A stretch of DNA of 64,000 nucleotides. It comes from Bacillus sp. CH30_1T (GTDB taxonomy: Bacteria; Bacillota; Bacilli; Bacillales; Bacillaceae_B). Where the stretch lies: positions 435,526 to 499,525 of the forward strand of contig NZ_VTUY01000001.1 of NCBI RefSeq assembly GCF_008364765.1, read 5' to 3'. The position numbers were made by a program, and so were the translations under genes. Each line of letters begins with the position of its first letter. Position 1 is the stretch's first letter. The notes beneath the pieces were generated by a model that saw only the letters and a program-made list of their open reading frames with translations, had not been told where the DNA came from and made no database searches. This document shows, in pieces, positions 1-7,570 of this stretch.

Positions 1-2
1 TT

Positions 3-1160
3 CATTTTAATCCAGTGATCTTTGGGATAGGGTACGGGTCCGGACTCGCCTTATTCATCTTAAATGGAGCTCTTGCACCTGTAAACGACCCGATTTTCAC
101 AGAATTATTCATTCCGGCTTTGCTTGTATATGTACTATTGGGGACGGTCCTTGGAGTGGTGATCCACCTGAACCGCAATCAATTCAAGCAGCTTCAAGAA
201 TTTATCAAAATGACAGAAAGCGAAACCATGAAAAAAGAAGATCAACGAAACTTCCTACAAAAAGAATTAGCGACCATCTCTACAAGCATTCATCAAATCA
301 ACGAGCAGATACAAACGCACCTCGTTTCACACGATGAAATGAGAACGGCTGTAAATGAAATATCAGCAGGAAGCGTCACACAAAGCGATCAGATTAACAA
401 CATTGCTGCCGTTTCCGAGACAACGATGAGTAAAATGGACGAGGTTTCCAAGCTTTCAAACAATCTCACTGTCCATTCCACTCAAGCGAATTCCATTGCT
501 GTTTCAGGCAGTGAACGTGTCACTTACTTGCAGGAAAACATGATTGAATTGAAGAATATTATTGAAGGCCTTCGTCAAACGTTCAGCGAATTAACAAGTA
601 AAATTGAAGAAACAAATACGTTCATTGGAAGCATTCAAGACATTACGGATCAAACCAATTTGCTCGCTTTAAATGCATCAATCGAGGCTGCTAGGGCAGG
701 GGAAGCCGGGCGGGGATTCAGTATTGTAGCCGATGAAATTCGGAAACTGGCAGAGATTACACGAAACACTGCCACTCGTATTAACGACAATCTTGCTTCC
801 GTTAACTCAGTGAACTCATCTGCAGTCGAAATCATGAATCTCAGCTCAGAAAAGCTGGATGAAAACGTCGGGGCAACCGGTGAAGTAACAGAGTATTTCA
901 CGACACTGCGTGAAAAGCTTGCTTCCCTGACAAACGAGTTCAAAATCTTAACTTCTACGGCATCTGAAGTAAGTGGCCAAACAGAAGAAGCTGACCTATC
1001 AACGAAAGAGCTTGCAGCTGTCATTCAACAAACCTTTGCAGGACTCGAGGAAATCAGCGCTACCATTGAAACCCTTCATGGTGATAACCGTATGATTGCT
1101 CAATATGTTCAAGAAACCGCCACAAGTACCGAACGAATTCAACGCAGTGTCGAGGTGTAA
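3..1160 (+). CDS. Methyl-accepting chemotaxis protein, 5' end cut by window
   Basis: This is a membrane-anchored chemoreceptor that would signal through CheW/CheA. The frame is open through the first bases of the window, before the GTG at 15, so the N-terminus is probably missing. Two hydrophobic segments (about residues 1-20 and 30-50 from that GTG) are followed by a long coiled-coil region and a cytoplasmic signalling domain. The conserved hairpin tip ([19 protein letters not shown], encoded near 645-705) is intact. I see no HAMP domain after the membrane segments. The ligand cannot be inferred. The gene ends at a TAA and is followed by a small membrane-protein gene. Confidence 0.9.
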   Translation, partial: HFNPVIFGIGYGSGLALFILNGALAPVNDPIFTELFIPALLVYVLLGTVLGVVIHLNRNQFKQLQEFIKMTESETMKKEDQRNFLQKELATISTSIHQINEQIQTHLVSHDEMRTAVNEISAGSVTQSDQINNIAAVSETTMSKMDEVSKLSNNLTVHSTQANSIAVSGSERVTYLQENMIELKNIIEGLRQTFSELTSKIEETNTFIGSIQDITDQTNLLALNASIEAARAGEAGRGFSIVADEIRKLAEITRNTATRINDNLASVNSVNSSAVEIMNLSSEKLDENVGATGEVTEYFTTLREKLASLTNEFKILTSTASEVSGQTEEADLSTKELAAVIQQTFAGLEEISATIETLHGDNRMIAQYVQETATSTERIQRSVEV

Positions 1161-1208
1161 ATTATGATAAACTAAAAGCATCATTAGAGTACTAAAGGAT
1201 GTGGCACC

Positions 1209-1394
1209 TTGAAACGAAGAATCATCATGATGATTCCCATCATGTTTATCGTAGCCGTGGTAGCAAATTGGATGCTCGGCAAAGGATACTCTGAGATTCC
1301 TTCCGAAGCCAAAACCATGATCATCATTGGAGCGGCCCTCTTATCCGGAGTGATCTCATTCTTCTTATTTAAAGATGAACCCGAGAAGAAATAA
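1209..1394 (+). CDS. Small two-helix membrane protein
   Basis: This predicted 61-residue protein starts at TTG 1209, preceded by an AAGGATGTG ribosome site. It has two hydrophobic helices (about residues 5-20 and 36-53), a short polar loop, and a charged tail ending in lysines. No family was recognised. It ends just before a bidirectional terminator shared with the convergent DUF1992 gene. It is probably real because of its start signal, its composition and the terminator position. Confidence 0.6.
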   Translation: MKRRIIMMIPIMFIVAVVANWMLGKGYSEIPSEAKTMIIIGAALLSGVISFFLFKDEPEKK

Positions 1395-1396
1395 AG

Positions 1397-1432
1397 AAAC
1401 ACCACTTTCCTTGTCGAAAGTGGTGTTTTCAT
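1397..1432. terminator. Bidirectional terminator
   Basis: Thirteen-bp perfect stem (AAACACCACTTTC and its complement) with a 6-nt loop and flanking A/T runs. It sits between convergent genes ending at 1394 and 1432. Confidence 0.85.
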
Positions 1433-1809
1433 TATCTCAGGAGCTTATTTTCTATTTTATGCTCATAATTTTTAAATAAAGAACCATTCGTTTTAATTCT
1501 TTTCTTTGAAAGCATCGCGTTGTATTTGAGCATGTTTTCACTCAGACTTTTTTTCAGCTCCTGCTTCTCAAGGTCATCATCACATACCCTTAACAAATCT
1601 TCAATGCGCATCATTTCTTTTTTCACATTCATTTCATCCGTTGTAAACCCTGCATTTTTCATCATCCGATGGGCCATCTTCAACTCCTGGGGCACTCCTA
1701 AATCATCGTCTAAATTAAGCGGTTTACCAAAACCCGGCAGCTCTTTAAAGTCGCCATCCTCATAAGCCTTCTTAATCCTTTGCTCGGACATGATCATCGA
1801 AAAATCCAA
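1432..1809 (-). CDS. DUF1992 (DnaJ homologue C28-type) family protein
   Basis: The 125-residue product starts at a TTG (1809-1807), 6 nt after a strong AGGAGGGG site. It carries the family's opening motif (SEQRIKKAYEDGDFKELPGFGKPL), in which the phrase GxGKPL is diagnostic, followed by a charged helical region. The length agrees with bacterial DUF1992 proteins, whose biochemical function is unknown. A terminator shared with the convergent gene lies directly downstream. Confidence 0.82.
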   Translation of the reverse strand: MDFSMIMSEQRIKKAYEDGDFKELPGFGKPLNLDDDLGVPQELKMAHRMMKNAGFTTDEMNVKKEMMRIEDLLRVCDDDLEKQELKKSLSENMLKYNAMLSKKRIKTNGSLFKNYEHKIENKLLR

Positions 1810-2011
1810 TTCTACCCCTCCTACTCCAAATTATAGTGGTCGTTGCTGGTCTCAGACGAATCGATCACTCGCCACTTGTTACCAATAGTATATCCAAAAG
1901 ACTCCAGGTTTGAATGCTTAAGATACGTCTATTTTCTGACAATTCCTCTTCACATATTTTCGTATGAGCTGGAAAAACTACCTGTATCACGGATGAAAAG
2001 GAGTGGCTGAC

Positions 2012-2182
2012 ATGGCACGTGGAAAATCGTTCGAATCAAAGAAAAAAGGACATCCAGGCAACTTCCCTCAGTATAGTGCACCCGAGGGAAAACACTCGGA
2101 AGACCCAGCCGGGGATGAAGAACTGATTGTGACCCAGGAAGCGTTTAAAAACCGGGTGGATGAGGACGAGCATCGTCTGTAA
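2012..2182 (+). CDS. Small highly charged protein
   Basis: This is a 56-residue reading frame starting at ATG 2012 after an AAAGGAGTGG ribosome site. The protein begins MARGKSFESKKKGHPGN and ends in an acidic stretch (DEDEHRL); it has no membrane segment or cysteine. It is followed 8 bp later by a perfect-palindrome terminator, which supports expression. It resembles the small hydrophilic proteins common in Bacillaceae, but I do not recognise the family. Confidence 0.62.
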   Translation: MARGKSFESKKKGHPGNFPQYSAPEGKHSEDPAGDEELIVTQEAFKNRVDEDEHRL

Positions 2183-2190
2183 ATACAAGA

Positions 2191-2216
2191 AACGCCAGGA
2201 TATCCTGGCGTTTTTC
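2191..2216 (+). terminator. Rho-independent terminator
   Basis: A 22-bp perfect palindrome (AACGCCAGGAT and its complement) runs into TTTTT. It closes the small gene ending at 2182. Confidence 0.85.
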
Positions 2217-2344
2217 TGTTTGATTGGCTGAAATCGGGGCAAATCAAGATGTGAAAGGGATGAAAACTTAGTTTATTCTCAATTTCATCACTTTTATTTT
2301 TAACTTTTCGATTTTATTTTCAAATCCAATTTCCGAACCGCTTT

Positions 2345-3559
2345 TTACACACTCACAGTTTCCTTCTTCGATATATCCATCGCTGGTCCAAAGAACTCGA
2401 AGTGAATGTTAGATTCTGGAACTCCCATTTCTTTCAACGTTGTGATGACAGCTTTCATAAATGGTACCGGCCCACACACATAGCATTCCGTATCTTCATC
2501 CACATATTGTGAAAGGATTTCTTTGTTCACATATCCTTTAAAATGACTTTGAGATTCGTCACGGGGATTTTCGTAAACATAGCACGCTTCCCCGTTCATT
2601 AATTCTTGCATTAAACCGTCGACATCTTTTCTAAAGGCATGTACCCCTTCATGTTTACTCGCATGAATAAAGGCAGTTGGGCGTTCCGGCTTCGTTCTCG
2701 CTACCATTTCAAGCATACTCATCATAGGAGTGATCCCGACACCTCCACTTATAAAAGCAACAGGTGATTCGGCGTCCGCTAAATAGAAATCCCCTGCCGG
2801 TGCACTGACTTCAATCTCACTTCCTACGGCTGCTTTGTCATGTAAGAAATTTGACACCTTCCCTTGAGGATCAAATTCTGCTTCTCTTTTAACAGAAATT
2901 CTGAAGAGATTCACCATTGGCGCGCTTGATATACTGTACTGACGAATATGGGTGAACTCTTCACCAGGGATGGTCACCCGTACAGAAATATATTGACCCG
3001 GCATGTAGGTTGGGACATTGCCCCCTTCTTTTGGTTGAAGATAGAAAGAGGTTATACAATCGCTTTCCACTACCTTTTTTGTAACGATAAACGGTTTAAA
3101 GTCTCTGTATCCGGCGTCTATATTCTCCGTTTCTTTGTACATCTCTTCTTCTACATCAATAAATACCCCGGCGATGACACCGTATGCTTCTCCCCATGCT
3201 TCAATGATCTCATCTGTCGCTGCGTCTCCAAGAACTTGCTTGATGGCTTGAAGTAAATGCTCGCCAACGATCGGATAATGCTCAGGCTTAACGCCTAAAC
3301 TTCTATGCTTGTGAGCGATTTGCTTTACAACCGGCAGAATCATCTCGAGCTTATCGATATTCTGTGCAGCTGCATATACCGTATTGGCTAATGCGGTTTG
3401 TTGTCTTCCCTTTTTCTGATTGGCATGATTGAAAATATTTAGTAATTCCGGATGATTAGTAAATAAATTTCTATAAAAAGTGGACGTAATTTCCGTTCCT
3501 TTGACTTCTAACACAGGCGCAGTTGACTTCACGATTTCAATGGTTTTTTGAGATAGCAT
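2345..3559 (-). CDS. hmp: Flavohemoprotein, nitric oxide dioxygenase
   Basis: Hmp oxidises NO to nitrate using O2 and NAD(P)H in the cytoplasm. A globin domain (about residues 1-135) contains the proximal-side segment HKHRSLGVKPEHYPIVG. It is followed by an FAD-binding domain with the RQYSIS motif and a NAD domain with GGVGITPM and CGPVPFMK. At 404 residues it has full family length. I prefer ATG 3559 over GTG 3568 because AGAGGTGA lies the right distance before the ATG and would overlap the GTG. Two NsrR-type palindromes lie upstream, and nsrR is divergent. Confidence 0.95.
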   Translation of the reverse strand: MLSQKTIEIVKSTAPVLEVKGTEITSTFYRNLFTNHPELLNIFNHANQKKGRQQTALANTVYAAAQNIDKLEMILPVVKQIAHKHRSLGVKPEHYPIVGEHLLQAIKQVLGDAATDEIIEAWGEAYGVIAGVFIDVEEEMYKETENIDAGYRDFKPFIVTKKVVESDCITSFYLQPKEGGNVPTYMPGQYISVRVTIPGEEFTHIRQYSISSAPMVNLFRISVKREAEFDPQGKVSNFLHDKAAVGSEIEVSAPAGDFYLADAESPVAFISGGVGITPMMSMLEMVARTKPERPTAFIHASKHEGVHAFRKDVDGLMQELMNGEACYVYENPRDESQSHFKGYVNKEILSQYVDEDTECYVCGPVPFMKAVITTLKEMGVPESNIHFEFFGPAMDISKKETVSV

Positions 3560-3572
3560 GTTGGTCACCTCT

Positions 3573-3597
3573 AAAGATATATTTTAAATACATCTTT
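3573..3597. promoter_or_regulatory. NsrR-type operator, proximal to hmp
   Basis: A 25-bp near-perfect palindrome with AAAGAT and ATCTTT ends and an AT-rich centre containing TTTTAAATAC. It matches the known A/T-rich NsrR site type of B. subtilis and lies 14 bp before the hmp start codon, where binding would block transcription. Confidence 0.7.
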
Positions 3598-3619
3598 AGA
3601 GTACTTCTCTTTTTGCTAT

Positions 3620-3644
3620 AAAGCAATATACAAAATACATCTTT
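3620..3644. promoter_or_regulatory. Second, degenerate NsrR-type operator
   Basis: A 25-bp element aligned with the proximal site: it shares the same half (AATACATCTTT), while the other half is diverged. It lies 47 bp from the first site, centre to centre, and closer to the nsrR promoter, suggesting joint control of the divergent pair. Confidence 0.5.
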
Positions 3645-3661
3645 AACAAAACAGCCACATT

Positions 3662-3691
3662 TAGACACAAACGTGCATCCTTCTGTATAAT
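3662..3691 (+). promoter_or_regulatory. Probable nsrR promoter
   Basis: TAGACA (3662-3667) and TATAAT (3686-3691) are 18 bp apart, 29 bp upstream of the nsrR start. This is a SigA-like arrangement. Confidence 0.5.
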
Positions 3692-3720
3692 AAATGTATC
3701 GGATCGGAAAGGTGAGATAA

Positions 3721-4179
3721 ATGAGACTAACTTTATACACTGACTACTCACTGAGAGTCCTAATCTTTCTGGCATCAAAACCAAAAGAGGAACTCTCTAA
3801 TATAAAAGAAATCGCTGATGCCTACAGCATCTCAAAGAATCACCTGATGAAAGTGACGTATGAACTGGGGAAAAACGGTTTGATTGAAACGATCCGCGGC
3901 AGAAACGGCGGTATAAAACTAGCACAATCCCCAGAAGATATAAATATCGGAAAGCTTGTCCGGACCACAGAAGAAGACTTCCATCTTGTCGAATGCTTTG
4001 ACGCCAAAAACAACAGCTGCGTTATCACTCCAGTCTGTGGACTAAAGCATGTACTCGGAAAAGCGTTAAACGCCTACCTCTCTGTCCTTGATGAATACAC
4101 CCTGGCCGATTTGATCCAAAACCCGATGGACTATCGGTTCTTATTTCAAGAGCAGCAGCAGGATGAAGCTTCCACCTAG
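3721..4179 (+). CDS. nsrR: NO-sensing Rrf2-family repressor NsrR
   Basis: NsrR is an Fe-S cluster repressor that releases DNA when NO reacts with its cluster. The 152-residue protein has an N-terminal winged helix (MRLTLYTDYSLRVLIFLA, recognition region near 33-60). Three cysteines fall at positions 92, 100 and 106 and an aspartate at 8. This is the same ligand set known for the [4Fe-4S] cluster of B. subtilis NsrR. The gene is divergent from hmp, with two palindromic sites between them. A terminator follows. Confidence 0.93.
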   Translation: MRLTLYTDYSLRVLIFLASKPKEELSNIKEIADAYSISKNHLMKVTYELGKNGLIETIRGRNGGIKLAQSPEDINIGKLVRTTEEDFHLVECFDAKNNSCVITPVCGLKHVLGKALNAYLSVLDEYTLADLIQNPMDYRFLFQEQQQDEAST

Positions 4180-4184
4180 GTATC

Positions 4185-4219
4185 AAAACTCCTCTCCATT
4201 TCGATGGGAGGAGTTTTTT
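4185..4219 (+). terminator. nsrR terminator
   Basis: Imperfect stem AAAACTCCTC...GAGGAGTTTT with a TTCG-type loop, followed by TTTTTT. Confidence 0.8.
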
Positions 4220-4246
4220 GTTGGGATGGAGTAGAGTTCAGATTCC

Positions 4247-4278
4247 ACCTGGTACATTTCACACGATATGTACCAGGT
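4247..4278. repeat. Intergenic inverted repeat
   Basis: Perfect 11-bp arms (ACCTGGTACAT and its complement) separated by 10 bp. There is no T-run, so it is not an obvious terminator. It lies between the nsrR terminator and the large inverted-repeat element. Confidence 0.5.
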
Positions 4279-4317
4279 ACAATTTATCCACAAATCACTC
4301 ATAACTCAAACCAAAAA

Positions 4318-4626
4318 GAGGCTGGGACAAAACTAAAAAACCAGGATAAAAAGACGAACAATAGAAGTGTAGGTTCTTAATACCGCTATTGATTTCCGTG
4401 CAAGACTACGCTTTCCGCGGGTAGCCCGTGAGCCTCCTCGGCAAGCCTGCGGGGTCTCACATAAGCTACTTTCCCGCAGGAGTCTTCGTCTTGCACTCCA
4501 ATCAACCGCTGGAAACAGCTAAAATCAAATGATTCGAAAATAAATAATAAACCCGAACAAATCTGCACACTAAGAAGCAGATTTGTTCGGGTTTGACTTA
4601 GGATAAAAATCTTTTGTCCCAGCCTC
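4318..4626. mobile_element. 309-bp inverted-repeat-bounded noncoding element (MITE-like)
   Basis: The ends are a perfect 15-bp inverted repeat, GAGGCTGGGACAAAA at 4318-4332 and its complement at 4612-4626. Inside are a GC-rich segment (about 4400-4500) with several self-complementary tracts (GTGAGCCTCCTCGGC, GGGGTCTCAC, CCCGCAGG) and a 17-bp hairpin at 4550-4593. No credible gene is present. Sequences of this style recur in Bacillaceae intergenic regions. I infer a nonautonomous mobile or structured-RNA element; no target duplication was established. Confidence 0.6.
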
Positions 4627-4633
4627 CCATTTC

Positions 4634-5026
4634 CTACTTCTTACTCTCACTATATTTAAATGTCATGAACACGAATAAGAAAAAGCTGAGTAATAACGTG
4701 CTTCCTCCTACTATATAGAAGAGCATCGTGAAGCTTCCTGGCAGGTTGAATGGATTTAAGTTGTACATCCACATTCCAACGGTTAATCCTATCGAACCGA
4801 TGATCGCAGTCCAAACATGTGCAAATGCCAGTTTTGAAGATTTCGGCACTTGATAGGAACGATAATAGGATGAATACGCAAATAAGCTTAACCAGCCGAC
4901 AACTAAAATATGAGCATGAATGGGCTTAAACGCATACGATCCGGCTCCTGCCATATGAGACCCAAGAAATGCTCCAATAAACCCATAGATGGCGGACATT
5001 CGTAATAAAAGGACATTCCACGGCAC
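4634..5026 (-). CDS. Small membrane protein related to haem-copper oxidase subunit I
   Basis: This protein of about 130 residues has four predicted membrane helices. Its motif KPIHAHILVVGWLSLFAYSS resembles histidine-bearing helices of cytochrome c oxidase subunit I relatives, but it is far too short to be an oxidase. I chose GTG 5026 because GGGGGA lies 7 nt upstream; an in-frame ATG at 5067 lacks a ribosome site and sits beside a TATACTATAAT-like promoter. It lies near hmp/nsrR, which may hint at an NO or haem role, but that is only proximity. The function is unknown. Confidence 0.7.
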   Translation of the reverse strand: MPWNVLLLRMSAIYGFIGAFLGSHMAGAGSYAFKPIHAHILVVGWLSLFAYSSYYRSYQVPKSSKLAFAHVWTAIIGSIGLTVGMWMYNLNPFNLPGSFTMLFYIVGGSTLLLSFFLFVFMTFKYSESKK

Positions 5027-5195
5027 TGTTTCTTCCCCCTTTTTTATCTGGAGTATTGCTTCAATCATTATAGTATAGTTGCCCAGTGGTTCGCTATGTT
5101 TCTTGTTTCGATGCCACAGAACGTTCATTTTCGTCGTGCACGAAACAAATACTTTTCCATTCTTTCGCATACGATAGAAAGATGGGTGTAAACAC

Positions 5196-5223
5196 TTGCA
5201 AACGGTGTATGCACTGATACAAT
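5196..5223 (+). promoter_or_regulatory. Probable aminopeptidase promoter
   Basis: TTGCAA (5196-5201) and TACAAT (5218-5223) with a 16-bp spacer, 39 bp before the ATG at 5263. Confidence 0.45.
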
Positions 5224-5262
5224 AAGAATGTAATAGAACATTCTGAAAAAAGGAGAATACAT

Positions 5263-6495
5263 ATGTCTACTTACCAACAAAATCTTGAGAAATATGCAAG
5301 TCTTGCTGTAGAAGTCGGTGTCAATGTTCAAAAGGGCCAGACCCTGGTCATCAACACGTCCATCGATTCTGCGGAATTTGTTCGCCTTGTAGTAAAGAAA
5401 GCCTATGAAGTTGGGGCTAAGCATGTCTACGTTAACTGGAATGATGATGTGGTGAACCGTACGAAATATGATCTTGCTCCAGACGAAGCATTCCAGGAGT
5501 TCCCTCAGTGGAAAGCAAGAGAAGTCGAAGAGCTTGCTGAAGGCGGAGCTGCATTCATGAGCATCGTGTCTTCAAGCCCTGATTTGCTTAAAGGGGTAGA
5601 TCCAGATCGTATCTCAAACTTTCAGAAAGTAGCTGGAAAAGCAATGTCCAAATACCGTCAATTCATTCAATCGGACAAAGTAAGCTGGTGCGTACTGGCC
5701 GCTCCATCTAAAGATTGGGCTGCAAAAGTATTCCCGGATGCTTCTGCAGAAGAACAAGTGGATTTACTTTGGGATGCCATCTTCAAAGCAGTCCGTGCAG
5801 ACCAGGCTGACCCTGTCCAGGCATGGAAGGATCACGACGCAAACCTGCACGAAAAAGTGGAATACCTGAACGACAAAAACTACAAAAAGCTTCACTACAC
5901 GGCACCAGGGACGGACCTTACGATCGAGCTTCCTAATGGCCACCTGTGGGTAGGGGCTGGAAGTGTGAACGAACAAGGAACCACTTTCATGGCAAACATG
6001 CCAACGGAAGAAGTATTCACGGTTCCATTAAAAACAGGTGTGAACGGAACGGTATCAAGCACGAAACCACTTAGCTACGGTGGAAATGTGATCGATAACT
6101 TTACGATTACATTCGAAAACGGCCGTATTGTGGACGTTAAGGCTGAGGAAGGCGAAGAAATTTTGAAGCGCCTTGTAGACACAGATGAAGGATCTCATTA
6201 CCTTGGGGAAATCGCCCTTGTCCCTCATCAATCCCCAATCTCTCAATCGAATGTGTTATTCTACAACACATTATTCGATGAGAACGCATCAAACCACCTT
6301 GCAATCGGAAATGCCTATGCATTCTGTATCGAAGGCGGAAAGAAAATGAGTGAAGAAGAGCTTGAGAAAAACGGCTTGAACAACAGTATCACACACGTTG
6401 ATTTCATGATTGGTTCTGACAAAATGAATATCGATGGAGTGAAAGAAGACGGCTCGACTGAAGCAGTATTCCGCGATGGCGGTTGGGCGTTTTAA
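5263..6495 (+). CDS. ampS: M29-family metallo-aminopeptidase
   Basis: A cytoplasmic metal-dependent aminopeptidase of the AmpS/PepS (M29) family. Its 410 residues match the family length. C-terminal signature segments include HQSPISQSN, NHLAIGNAYAF and THVDFMIGSDKMNIDG, the last holding the H-x-D metal ligands. It starts at ATG 5263 after AAAGGAG. It is monocistronic: a promoter precedes it and a hairpin terminator follows at 6512. The assignment is firm; substrate preference is not visible. Confidence 0.93.
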   Translation: MSTYQQNLEKYASLAVEVGVNVQKGQTLVINTSIDSAEFVRLVVKKAYEVGAKHVYVNWNDDVVNRTKYDLAPDEAFQEFPQWKAREVEELAEGGAAFMSIVSSSPDLLKGVDPDRISNFQKVAGKAMSKYRQFIQSDKVSWCVLAAPSKDWAAKVFPDASAEEQVDLLWDAIFKAVRADQADPVQAWKDHDANLHEKVEYLNDKNYKKLHYTAPGTDLTIELPNGHLWVGAGSVNEQGTTFMANMPTEEVFTVPLKTGVNGTVSSTKPLSYGGNVIDNFTITFENGRIVDVKAEEGEEILKRLVDTDEGSHYLGEIALVPHQSPISQSNVLFYNTLFDENASNHLAIGNAYAFCIEGGKKMSEEELEKNGLNNSITHVDFMIGSDKMNIDGVKEDGSTEAVFRDGGWAF

Positions 6496-6511
6496 GATTT
6501 GACTGTGGAGG

Positions 6512-6550
6512 ATCCCAGAAGGTGGTTTGGCTGCCTTTTGGGATTTTTTA
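6512..6550 (+). terminator. ampS terminator
   Basis: Eleven-bp stem ATCCCAGAAGG/CCTTTTGGGAT with an 11-nt loop, then TTTTTT. Confidence 0.8.
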
Positions 6551-6627
6551 TGAAGATGAGGTCGGGATTGGAAGAAGAACGGTTGACTGAGCGCTCAATC
6601 TATTGGGTGTAACTGGAAAAAAATTTT

Positions 6628-6700
6628 GACGCATAAATTTGAAAAACGACGCATATATTGAAATTTTGACGCAAAAAACCTGAAAAAAGACGCAATCCTC
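6628..6700. repeat. 20-bp-phased short repeat array A (GACGCA core)
   Basis: GACGCA starts at 6628, 6648, 6668 and 6689, that is 20, 20 and 21 bp apart. The AT-rich fillers resemble each other (ATAAATTTGAAAA, TATATTGAAATTTT). No gene is present between 6551 and 6801. Confidence 0.75.
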
Positions 6701-6801
6701 CCTTTTCAATCGGTGTATCTTTCCCCCGTGAACCTATCAACCTTCCTTTCACTATGATATTAGCTCATTTCCAAACAATTCTCCTCTTTCGGTCAAAAAG
6801 C

Positions 6802-7407
6802 TCACCCATACTGCTTCGTTAACGCAATGGCTGCTATCGTCGCACCAGCTGCCTGGGCATAGCTTCCGAAGGCGGTGATTTGCAACCCGATATCCTCCAT
6901 TTCCTTTAAAATATATATTTCTCCTATCGCTTCAATTGCTGCACCAAGGGATTGAAGTGAATTTCCGGCTGCAAGAAGATCTGAAAACTCCCGAGTACCC
7001 AACGTGGCCCCATAGGCTTCCAGTCCTGCCCCTAGGGATTGGACGGTGTCTCCAAAAATATCAAGGTTCAATCCTTCCACTTCTCTTCCTGCGAATTGGA
7101 GTTCAGCTGCTGCAACGTTTGTTACGTTTCCTGAAGCTTGAATCCAATCACCGATCACTCTTATCGTTTCTCCAAACGAACCGTCCGAGAGCTTTTCCGC
7201 TCCCACCCCTTGAAGGGCATTTCCTGCCGCTTCAAATCCGTTTCCGATGGAGACCAACCGAAATCCGAGAGGCTCTTGACTATATCGTTCTTCTTGTATG
7301 ACCATGGTTTCGCCAATTGCTGCAATCACCGTTCCGATCACCTGCGTCCAAGCACCAGTAATTAGGATAAGCCTATCAATCACCTCCACCCACCGTTCCT
7401 TTCCCAT
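6802..7407 (-). CDS. Gly/Ala-rich helical repeat protein
   Basis: The 201-residue protein is built of about six repeats of roughly 17 residues with consensus G-(D/N)-x-x-Q-x-x-G-x-x-x-x-A-x-G. Clear copies are GAWTQVIGTVIAAIGE, GNGFEAAGNALQGVGAE, GDTVQSLGAGLEAYGAT and GNSLQSLGAAIEAIGE. There is no signal peptide and no cysteine. The pattern suggests amphipathic helices that stack or bind a surface. I believe uncharacterised Bacillus repeat proteins of this sort exist, but I cannot assign a function. The start lies after a GGAAAG-like site. Confidence 0.75.
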   Translation of the reverse strand: MGKERWVEVIDRLILITGAWTQVIGTVIAAIGETMVIQEERYSQEPLGFRLVSIGNGFEAAGNALQGVGAEKLSDGSFGETIRVIGDWIQASGNVTNVAAAELQFAGREVEGLNLDIFGDTVQSLGAGLEAYGATLGTREFSDLLAAGNSLQSLGAAIEAIGEIYILKEMEDIGLQITAFGSYAQAAGATIAAIALTKQYG

Positions 7408-7570
7408 TCAATACTATTAATGTATTCAGAAAAAAGAAAATGGTATCTTCAGACGTTGCTTAATCATGAGTAAATATTTTGTAAATACCAGTAAATCAGT
7501 CTTGTTTATTTTGTCCTATCGAGCTATGATATTCTAGTTCATCTAGCGTTTCATGAGGGGAGGAATATAG

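Noticed and set aside
4386..4568. Reading frame inside the 309-bp inverted-repeat element
   Set aside because: It is made of hairpin arms, lacks a ribosome site and overlaps both structured segments.
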